A stretch of 64,000 bases of DNA, taken from positions 36,912 through 100,911 of the IMG/VR virus record IMGVR_UViG_3300017917_004441; one strand, written 5' to 3'. The notes beneath the pieces are model-generated. The model ran no database searches, was not told where the DNA came from, and worked only from the letters and a program-made list of their open reading frames with translations. Made by a program: the position numbers and the translations under genes. Of the stretch, positions 41,632 to 50,100 are shown piece by piece; position 1 is the stretch's first letter, and the number at the start of each line of letters is the position of its first letter. This DNA comes from a virus.

Positions 41632-42912
41632 ATGGAAGAGTTATTAGATATTATATCTAGTGATACCCGATATGTGATCAAACGTAGCGGTGATAGAGTT
41701 TTATTTGAGTCTGATAAAATCAAAAATGCGGTTATGAAAGCTATGTTCAGCGTTGGTAAAGTTGACGAAGAAATGGCTGAAAAAATTGCAAGACTTACCA
41801 AGAAAAGTCTCTACAGAGGTGATAAACTCAGAGTACCACATGTTGATGAAATCCACGATATGGTGGAAAATAAATTGATGGATAACGGTTTGAATGATGT
41901 TGCTAAGGAATACATTATCTATCGTTCAGTTCATCGTCCAAATATTTTTTCAAAACGAGTGAACTTGAAACCTTACGAGTATCCCGAGTTAGTTGAATAT
42001 GTTGACGCAATTCGTCACTCATACTGGGTTCACACCGAGTTCAACTTTACATCTGATATTCAAGATTTCAAAGTACACTTGAATGAAAAAGAGAAGTCAG
42101 CGGTTCAGAGAGCTATGTTGGCAATCTCACAGATTGAAATCGCAGTTAAAACCTTTTGGGGGGACATCTACAAAAGAATGCCCAAACCCGAAATCGGTAA
42201 TGTGGGTGCAACGTTTGCAGAGTCTGAAGTAAGACACGCAGATGCTTACTCTCACTTGATTCAATTGTTGGGACTGAATTCTGAATTTCAGAACTTGTTG
42301 GAAGTACCGGCAATTAGAAGAAGAATCAAATATTTGGAAAAAACTATTGCAAACTCTAAGACGGTAGAAAACCAAGATTACTTTGAATCAGTAGTCCTAT
42401 TCTCAATGTTTGTAGAAAACGTTTCGTTGTTCTCACAATTCTTGGTTATTATGTCCTTCAACAAACACAAGAATGTTTTGAAAGGTATTAGTAACGCTGT
42501 GGAAGCAACTTCAAAAGAAGAAAACATTCACGCAGAATTTGGATTTGATTTGGTGAATACAATCAAAAAAGAGAATCCTAATTGGTGGACACCACAGTTG
42601 GTTGAAGACATCTTAGATGCTACCATTGAAGCGTACGAAGCTGAGGCTGAGATTGTGGATTGGATCTTTGAGTTGGGTGATATGGATTTCCTTACAAAAG
42701 CTCAAACCTTGGAGTTTATTAAACACAGATTCAACCTATCATTGAATTCTATCGGTATTGAGGACGCGTTCAAAGTTGATAAGAAATTGTTGGAGACCAC
42801 CGAGTGGTTTGACGATGAAATCCTAACAACGAAACACACAGATTTCTTCAATAAGAGAAGTATCAATTACAGTAAAAAATCAAAATCAATTACGTTAAAC
42901 GACTTATTTTAA
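41632..42912 (+). CDS. nrdB: Ribonucleotide reductase small subunit with N-terminal ATP-cone
   Basis: This 426-residue class I radical subunit is preceded by an ATP-cone. Residues about 13-102 form the cone (YVIKRSGDRVLFESDKIKNA to YIIYRSVHRPN). The reductase core has the diiron ligands D145, E199, H202, a later Glu in ENVSLF, and EENIH with Glu and His. Tyr206 lies at the E-x2-H-x3-Y spacing of the E. coli radical tyrosine. ATP-cones on NrdB have been described in Flavobacteriia, where dATP oligomerises NrdB to switch the enzyme off. It is followed 17 bases later by nrdA. Confidence 0.93.
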   Translation: MEELLDIISSDTRYVIKRSGDRVLFESDKIKNAVMKAMFSVGKVDEEMAEKIARLTKKSLYRGDKLRVPHVDEIHDMVENKLMDNGLNDVAKEYIIYRSVHRPNIFSKRVNLKPYEYPELVEYVDAIRHSYWVHTEFNFTSDIQDFKVHLNEKEKSAVQRAMLAISQIEIAVKTFWGDIYKRMPKPEIGNVGATFAESEVRHADAYSHLIQLLGLNSEFQNLLEVPAIRRRIKYLEKTIANSKTVENQDYFESVVLFSMFVENVSLFSQFLVIMSFNKHKNVLKGISNAVEATSKEENIHAEFGFDLVNTIKKENPNWWTPQLVEDILDATIEAYEAEAEIVDWIFELGDMDFLTKAQTLEFIKHRFNLSLNSIGIEDAFKVDKKLLETTEWFDDEILTTKHTDFFNKRSINYSKKSKSITLNDLF

Positions 42913-42929
42913 TATATAAAAAAACAAAC

Positions 42930-44636
42930 ATGGAAAATAGAAAACCTTTTGACTGGATAAATGAGGAATCAATCACATTTCTTCGTAGAGGATATTTGAG
43001 TGAGGGTGAACAACCTTTGGAAAGAATCAAAGTCATTGCTGATCATGCAGAAAAACTATTGGGAATTGAAGGATTCGCTGATAAGTTTTACGATTATATG
43101 GGTAAAGGATGGTATTCTTTATCATCACCTGTATGGGCTAACTTTGGTAAAAAAAGAGGACTACCTGTAAGTTGTTTCGGATCAAATGTCGGAGACAATA
43201 TTGAATCAATTCTTTACACACAAGCTGAAGTAGGAGAGATGAGTAAAATGGGTGGTGGAACCTCAGGATATTTTGGTAACATCCGTGGACGTGGTGCTAA
43301 AATCACTGACAACGGACACGCACCAGGAGCGGTTCACTTTATGAACTTATTCCAAAGTGTTGTGGACAATATATCTCAAGGATCAACTCGTAGAGGTCGT
43401 TTTTCACCATATCTTCCAGTTGAACACCCTGACATCATGGAATTCTTGGAAATCGGTACAGAAGGTTTCCCAATTCAGGACCTTACACACGCTGTAACAG
43501 TTACCGATGAATTTATGAAGGAAATGATTGCAGGTGATGAGGATAAGAGAGCGGTGTGGGCAAAAGTTATTCAACGTAGAGGTGAGATCGGATATCCTTA
43601 TATCATGTTCACCGATACTATGAACAACGGAGCTCCTGAGGTATACAAGGACAAGGATATGAAAATTTACAATTCAAACCTCTGTTCTGAAATCGCTCTA
43701 CATAATTCAGAAGAAGAGTCGTTCGTTTGTGTTCTTTCATCTATGAATCTACTTCACTACGATGAGTGGAAAGACACCGATGCTGTTGAAACCATGATTT
43801 ATTTCTTGGATGCGGTTGTAACTGAATTCGTTAGTAAAATTGATGATATTCGTAACAGTGGTACCTTGGAAGGTCAAAGAGCTTTCTTCTACTTGGAAAA
43901 AGCTTACAACTTCGCTAAAAGACAAAGAGCACTTGGACTTGGAGTCTTGGGTTGGCACTCTCTATTACAATCAAAGAATTTACCTTTTGATAGTAAGGAC
44001 ACTGCAAGATTGAACGTTGAGGTATTCAAACTCATCAAAGATAAGTCATACAAAGCATCTGCAGAATTGGCGGAAATGTTTGGTGAACCCGAAACCTTGA
44101 TTGGTTACGGAAGACGTAATGTTACTTTGAATGCGATTGCACCAACAACATCTTCAGCTTTTATTTTGGGACAGGTGTCACAGTCAATTGAACCTATTTG
44201 GTCAAATGCTTATGTGAAGGACGTTGCTAAATTGAAAGTTACAATCAAGAACCCAGTCTTGAAGAAACTTTTGTCTGAGATGGGTAAAGATACCAAAGAG
44301 GTATGGGATAGTATCAAGAAATACGATGGTTCCGTACAACACTTGGAATTTTTGACTGATGAACAAAAAGACGTTTTCAGAACTTTTGCTGAAGTCAATC
44401 AATCATCAATTATCAACCAAGCGGCGGTAAGACAAGATTTTATTGATCAGTCTCAATCGTTGAACCTAATGATTTCACCTGACATGCCAACCAAGGATGT
44501 CAACAAATTGTTGATTGACGCATGGAAGTTAGGGGTAAAGACATTGTACTACCAACACTCAATGAACTCGGCACAGGCTTTCGCAAGAAAGAAATTGAAC
44601 CTAAATGACCTTGAATGCGTGGCTTGTCAGGCATAA
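42930..44636 (+). CDS. nrdA: Ribonucleotide reductase large subunit, lacking ATP-cone
   Basis: This 568-residue catalytic subunit is shorter than E. coli NrdA (761) because it has no ATP-cone; the core begins almost at once (FLRRGYLSEGEQPLERI). Key residues are present: C82 (VSCFGSN), C252 and E254 (NLCSEIAL), C267 (CVLSSMNL), the tyrosine pair near 540 (LYYQHSM), and a C-terminal CxxC (C563, C566), one step tighter than the usual Cx4C. With the upstream NrdB it makes deoxyribonucleotides for phage replication. A strong terminator follows. Confidence 0.95.
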   Translation: MENRKPFDWINEESITFLRRGYLSEGEQPLERIKVIADHAEKLLGIEGFADKFYDYMGKGWYSLSSPVWANFGKKRGLPVSCFGSNVGDNIESILYTQAEVGEMSKMGGGTSGYFGNIRGRGAKITDNGHAPGAVHFMNLFQSVVDNISQGSTRRGRFSPYLPVEHPDIMEFLEIGTEGFPIQDLTHAVTVTDEFMKEMIAGDEDKRAVWAKVIQRRGEIGYPYIMFTDTMNNGAPEVYKDKDMKIYNSNLCSEIALHNSEEESFVCVLSSMNLLHYDEWKDTDAVETMIYFLDAVVTEFVSKIDDIRNSGTLEGQRAFFYLEKAYNFAKRQRALGLGVLGWHSLLQSKNLPFDSKDTARLNVEVFKLIKDKSYKASAELAEMFGEPETLIGYGRRNVTLNAIAPTTSSAFILGQVSQSIEPIWSNAYVKDVAKLKVTIKNPVLKKLLSEMGKDTKEVWDSIKKYDGSVQHLEFLTDEQKDVFRTFAEVNQSSIINQAAVRQDFIDQSQSLNLMISPDMPTKDVNKLLIDAWKLGVKTLYYQHSMNSAQAFARKKLNLNDLECVACQA

Positions 44637-44664
44637 AGACTCAAAAAGGTACATAATGTACAAT

Positions 44665-44695
44665 AAACCCATCACTAAAGTGGTGGGTTTTTTTA
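44665..44695 (+). terminator. Intrinsic terminator after nrdA
   Basis: AAACCCATCAC (44665-44675), TAAA, GTGGTGGGTTT (44680-44690) with one G-T pair, then T to 44694. It ends the replication block. Confidence 0.9.
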
Positions 44696-44719
44696 TGTCC
44701 TAAAAAAAATAATGGGATA

Positions 44720-44727
44720 TATTTATC
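44720..44727 (+). promoter_or_regulatory. TATTTATC element directly before gp25
   Basis: GATATATTTATCAGAT, ending only 4 bases before the gp25 ATG. If it acts like a -10 element, the mRNA would have almost no leader. Confidence 0.45.
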
Positions 44728-44731
44728 AGAT

Positions 44732-45193
44732 ATGGCAAATGGTAAAACATATGGATTAACTTTTCCCTTCGTAGATTCGTTTGATGGAAAGTATTTGGAT
44801 CTCACTGATTATCCTGCTGAGGAAGTCAGAAGTAACCTTATTCACCTTTTATTGACAAGGAAAGGTTCACGTTACTTTTTACCTGACTTTGGGACAAGAT
44901 TATTAGAATACATTTTTGAACCTTTGGATGGCCCAACATTCCAAAGTATTGAAGCGGAAATCAGAGATTCAGTACAAAAATTTATGCCACAATTACAACT
45001 TACAAATATCTCCATTACATCACCGACAGGAGAAGCTGCAGGTCTTACGGCAACTGAAGCGGGTGGGGTGATAGATCCGGGCATTAGAAGATACAATCAA
45101 GACGTTAGTGAATACACCGCAACAGTAAGGATTGATTATTCAATAACAAATGATGTTTTCAACACAAAAGATTTCGTCATCATAAATATTTAA
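44732..45193 (+). CDS. gp25: Baseplate wedge protein gp25-like
   Basis: This 153-residue protein has the gp25 pattern: LTFPFVDSFDGKYLDLTDYPAEEVRSNLIHLLLTRKGSRYFLPDFGTRL in pieces, then an LLEYIFEPLD segment, and a final DYSITND strand. It joins wedge parts and contacts the sheath, and is the most conserved wedge piece across contractile systems. The gp6 gene follows after 4 bases, as in T4-like operons. The ATG lies only 4 bases after a promoter-like element and is the only in-frame candidate. Confidence 0.9.
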   Translation: MANGKTYGLTFPFVDSFDGKYLDLTDYPAEEVRSNLIHLLLTRKGSRYFLPDFGTRLLEYIFEPLDGPTFQSIEAEIRDSVQKFMPQLQLTNISITSPTGEAAGLTATEAGGVIDPGIRRYNQDVSEYTATVRIDYSITNDVFNTKDFVIINI

Positions 45194-45197
45194 GATT

Positions 45198-47039
45198 ATG
45201 GCTGAAAGAAGAATTTCCTATACTGTAAGAGACTTTGCGGCAATCCGTCAAGAACTTATCAATTACACAAAAACATATTACCCTGAATTGATAGATAACT
45301 TCAATGATGCATCTGTCTTTTCAGTTTTCTTAGATTTGAATGCCGCAGTTGCCGACAACCTACATTATCACATTGATAGAAGTATCCAAGAAACAGTTCT
45401 TCAATATGCCCAACAAAGATCTTCAATTTACAATATTGCAAGGACATATGGTTTGAAAATTCCTGGTCAGAGACCATCTATCGCTTTGATAGACTTTTCC
45501 ATTACAGTACCAGCCTTCGGTGATAAAGAAGATGAAAGATACTTGGGTATCCTCAGAGCGGGTAGTCAGGTTATTGGATCAGGACAAATCTTTGAAAATT
45601 TATATGATGTAAATTTTGCATCACCATTCAACCAAGATGGTTTCCCAAACAGATTGAAGATTCCAAATTTTGATGCGAGTGGTAATTTGATCAACTACAC
45701 CATCACAAAAAGAGAAACAGTCGTAAACGGTATTACCAAGGTATTCAAGAGAGTTATTACACCTAATGATGTACGTCCATTTTTTGAATTCTTTTTACCT
45801 GAAAAAAATGTTCTCGGTGTAACATCAATTATCCAAAGAGATGGTACCTCATATTCTAACGTACCAACACCACAGGAATTCTTGGGGGCTCAAGGAAGGT
45901 GGTATGAAGTACCAGCTTTGGCTGACGATAGAGTTTTTATTGAGGATCCTACAAAACCATCTGATGATCCGGCAATCAAAGTTGGTAGATATATCCAAAC
46001 ACAACAGAGATTTATAACAGAATACACACCTGAAGGTTTCTTGAAGATTACTTTCGGTGGGGGTACAAATACTGCGGAGGATCAACTACGTGAGTTTACT
46101 GCTTTAGATGTTCCTTTGAAGATTCAAAGGTACCAAAATAACATGATGTCTTTGGGATCAACACCTAAGGCAAATACAACTTTGTTTATTCAATATAGAA
46201 TTGGTGGAGGACTTGGAACTAATTTAGGTGTGAATGTCATCAACCAAATTGGAGCCGTAGACTTTTTTGTCAATGGACCATCGGATGTAATCAACAACTC
46301 AGTAATCAATTCCTTGGCTTGTAACAACGTTACAGCTGCAATTGGTGGTGCAGGGTACCCTTCAACAGAAGAGGTCAGAAACTACGTTACATTCAACTTC
46401 TCAGCACAAAACAGAGCGGTTACCATCAATGACTATGAGGCAATCATCAGAAACATGCCAGGTCAATTCGGAGCACCTGCTAAAGTTTCAATCACAGAGA
46501 ATAATAATAAGATTCTGATCAACGTTTTATCATACGACTCATCAGGAAATCTTACCTCGGAAGTTTCACAAACTTTGAAACAGAACTTGGCTGAGTATCT
46601 GTCAAATTACAGAATGATCAATGACTATGTACAAATCGGAAGTGCTCAGGTTATTGATTTGGCAGTTGATGTCCAAGCAGTATTAGACTCAACACAAAAC
46701 CAAGGTGCTGTAATATCCAACATTATTGATAGAGTCACAACCTTCTTTAGCCCAACAATTAGAGAGATGGGTGAAGATATTTTGGTATCTGAACTCAACA
46801 GATTGATTCAATCTGAAAACGGTGTAATAAGTGTTGGTGAAATCAAAATATTCAATAAGGTAGGTGGACAATACAGTTCATCACAAACATCAATGCCATA
46901 TTCAGATGCTGCAACCAAAGAAATCTCATTGGTTGACAACACAATATTTGCAGAACCAAATCAAATCTATCAGATTAGATTCCCAGCGAAGGACATTACA
47001 GTTAGAGTTAAGAATTACCAAACAACAAACTTCTCGTAA
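45198..47039 (+). CDS. gp6: Baseplate wedge protein gp6-like (J-type)
   Basis: This 613-residue protein is near T4 gp6 (660). It has the baseplate J-type N-terminus (YTVRDFAAIRQELINYTK, then DLNAAVADNLHYHIDRSIQE) and ARTYGLKIPGQRPS. The central AIGGAGYPSTEEVRNYV, FNFSAQNRAVTINDYEAII and RNMPGQFGAPAKV are the conserved stretch shared with P2 gpJ and Mu gp47. It forms the wedge ring around the hub. It is co-transcribed with gp25. Confidence 0.92.
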   Translation: MAERRISYTVRDFAAIRQELINYTKTYYPELIDNFNDASVFSVFLDLNAAVADNLHYHIDRSIQETVLQYAQQRSSIYNIARTYGLKIPGQRPSIALIDFSITVPAFGDKEDERYLGILRAGSQVIGSGQIFENLYDVNFASPFNQDGFPNRLKIPNFDASGNLINYTITKRETVVNGITKVFKRVITPNDVRPFFEFFLPEKNVLGVTSIIQRDGTSYSNVPTPQEFLGAQGRWYEVPALADDRVFIEDPTKPSDDPAIKVGRYIQTQQRFITEYTPEGFLKITFGGGTNTAEDQLREFTALDVPLKIQRYQNNMMSLGSTPKANTTLFIQYRIGGGLGTNLGVNVINQIGAVDFFVNGPSDVINNSVINSLACNNVTAAIGGAGYPSTEEVRNYVTFNFSAQNRAVTINDYEAIIRNMPGQFGAPAKVSITENNNKILINVLSYDSSGNLTSEVSQTLKQNLAEYLSNYRMINDYVQIGSAQVIDLAVDVQAVLDSTQNQGAVISNIIDRVTTFFSPTIREMGEDILVSELNRLIQSENGVISVGEIKIFNKVGGQYSSSQTSMPYSDAATKEISLVDNTIFAEPNQIYQIRFPAKDITVRVKNYQTTNFS

Positions 47040-47089
47040 TCTATAGTTTTCCCAACTTTAGATTACTTTTTATAAAATAGTGGATAAAC

Positions 47090-47097
47090 TATTTATC
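47090..47097 (+). promoter_or_regulatory. TATTTATC element upstream of the 1695-residue protein
   Basis: AACTATTTATCATAG, ending 17 bases before the ATG at 47115. It lies in an inverted repeat (GATAAA, three bases, TTTATC). Confidence 0.5.
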
Positions 47098-47114
47098 ATA
47101 GAAAGTTTGTTTTA

Positions 47115-50100
47115 ATGTCCAAGTCATACAGAATAAGAACCCAAGTAGGTGTAGATAGACAAATCAATGTACAATTAGATCAAGACTTTGATCAGATTGA
47201 AATTCTATCTCTGAAGATCAGAAGTGAAGATGTTTTCACAAGAATGTGTGCGGACTATGGTGTTGTCGTTGGTCGTGTTTTTGCCAACGGTGGTTATGGT
47301 ATCCCAAACGCCAAACTATCAATTTTTGTCCCAATCACAGATGAGGATCTCAATAATGAAATTATCCGAGAACTATATCCTTACGAAACAATTGAAGACG
47401 TAAATGAGGACGGCTATCGTTACAATCTTTTACCCTATGAAAAAAGTCACTCAGGACACGTCCCGACGGGAACCTTCCCAAGTAGGAATGATATTCTTTC
47501 TAATCCAGCCCTAATTCAGGTATACGACAAATACTACAAGTACACAGTCAAAACAAACGGAAGTGGTGACTTTATGATTATGGGGGTTCCAATCGGAACT
47601 CAAACTTTAGTAATGAACTTGGACTTATCAGATATGGGTCCGTTCTCCCTGTCCCCACAAGATTTGGTAAGAATGGGTAGAGCAAGTTCAAGTGACTTCA
47701 ACTCAGCAACATTTAGTACTTCATCGGACTTCCAATCACTCCCTCAAATTGTGACTCTGAATCAGAGTGTCAACGTACAACCATTTTGGGGACAACCTGA
47801 ATTATGTGAAGTTGGTATTGTTAGATACGACTTCAATTTGGGTGATGTAGGTGTAACAATTGAACCAACGGCATTGTTCATGGGTTCATTGGTTAGTAAC
47901 CAAAGTGATCAAGCAATATCAAGGAATTGTGTACCACCATCAGAGATGGGGGACTTATGTAATTTGAATGTAGCACCAGGAGAAATTGTTGCAATCAGAC
48001 AAACGATATTCCAAGACACAAATGGTCTACCAATATTGGAACAAGCCGAATTACCAAATGGTGGAAAAGTAATTGACGAAGATGGAACTTGGTTATTGGA
48101 GGTTCCAATGAATCTTGATTATGTTACTACAAACGAATTTGGTGAACAAGTTTTGAGTCAGGATCCTGAAGTCGGGGTACCAACTCAAGGAAAATATAGA
48201 TTTAAGGTCAAATGGGATCAATCTCCAAGTTTGGAACTTAGTGAAACTAGAAGAGCTTACTTCTTGGTACCGAATATTAAGGAATACGGTTGGAGTAATT
48301 CCTCAGCCGATCCGGCTTTTACTTTGAATCCCAATAGTCAACAATATCAGGATTTTATTGGTTCTTACTATTTTGGTTTGGAATGGAGTGGGTATACAAA
48401 CGTAACTGCCGCTGTAAATTGTGAAGATACATTCTACAATTTTCAATATAATAAAGTCTATACCGTTTCAGGATTGGTAGACCAATATTATAAAGGTTTG
48501 AATCGTGGAAACTTTTTAGGTATCAAAGAGATTACCGATAACACTTGTGCCGATGAAAATAATAAATTTCCGGCTACAGATGGAGTTAGAAATTTTGACT
48601 TTTTGTTTTTTGTAACAAACCTCTTATTAACTATTCTGTCTCCACTCGCGGTTGTTGTAATCCCCATTTTGCATTTAATAGCCCAATTTTGGCCACAATT
48701 CAGGTGGTTGATACAAAACGTATTTCCAATATGGCTTGGATTCAACGCCTTAATCAGTACAATAAACGCAGCATCGGCATATCCTGCGATCGGACTGATA
48801 GTCACAAACGCTTTATGGGCCATTGCATGGGCGGCAGCAGCGGTAGGATTTACTCGTGTTGTTAGACCTTTATTGGACAACTTCACCTTGAAACAATTTC
48901 AATTACCAATGTTGTCATATCCAACATGTGAAGCTTGTGAATGTTCCAACGATGATATTATTTTACCTGAAATTACCGAGAATATTTTCGGTGGTTCTTC
49001 AAGGATTGGAGTGCAAAAAATTGGAGATTATAAAATCTATTCAAGAATTTCCTCATCAACTCTGATTAGTTCAAACACACCTTCTCTTTGGGGTGATTTG
49101 ACTGGAGACCCTGGTGATACTGCTCCTGAGGGTATAGACCCTGATTTGTATAATAATAATAATGCAAATAAACGCCAAAACAAATACATTGCCGATCTCA
49201 ATGGATTTCAATATGCATTAGCAGGTTATCCGTTAGTAGATCCGTTATATGTAACTCCGAGTACGAACAATTTTACAAGTACACTTGAGTATGGACGAGG
49301 AAGAGTTGCCGGTACTCCTGTTGTTAGGACTTACGCTAATGATGATACGGAAGGTATAGTTGGAAGAGATATCAATTTATCACAGTCTCTGAACCTTATG
49401 AACTTGAGAGAAAGATACTTTGAAAGTTCAAATATTATTACAACAACAATAAACCCAACCACGACTTCATCACAACCATTTACTGATATGCCAATGATTT
49501 TGGTGTGTCAACCAGGGTCTACGTTTGTTGCTGGAGATGTACTAACATTTGTAAATCCTGAACAACAATTGGATCCTAATTTCAGTGGTCAGTCCCTAAA
49601 CCAATTCGGATCCAATTCAATTACGGGAACTTCAGTATCGGGGGTGAACATTTCAACAAACGTCACCTATATTCAACCCAACGGTACGGTGTCTACGGCA
49701 CAAGTATTTTTGAATTCTACAAAACAAGAAAGAGATTATAATGCTAAGACCGGTATTGAGTACTTCCAAGTAATAACGAGTGATACTGCGGAATCCGTTT
49801 ATAATGATTTAAGTCCAAACCCTTCTGTTCTTAGAAAATATCTGTTTGACAAACAACAGGAGATCACATACATAGATGCTAATAACGGTGTAAGAACTGT
49901 AACCTTGAATTCATTTTTCTCAATTGGAGATTCATGGAAAGATTATTTGATTGTATTCTTGACAAGAGGAGTTGATCCATGGACTGAAAAACAAGAAATC
50001 AATTACGATTTATCCAAAATATATGGATACTCACTGAATAGTAATACTGTTGGTATTACAGGTTCATACTACATGAACGTGCCTATACAACCTAACAGTG

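Noticed and set aside
41632-44636. Introns or inteins in nrdA/nrdB, frequent in phage reductase genes
   Set aside because: Both frames are continuous with all motifs at normal spacing.
48488-48886. Open frame of 132 codons antisense to the hydrophobic segment of the 47115 gene
   Set aside because: It mirrors the biased codons of the hydrophobic block; no promoter element or neighbour supports it.
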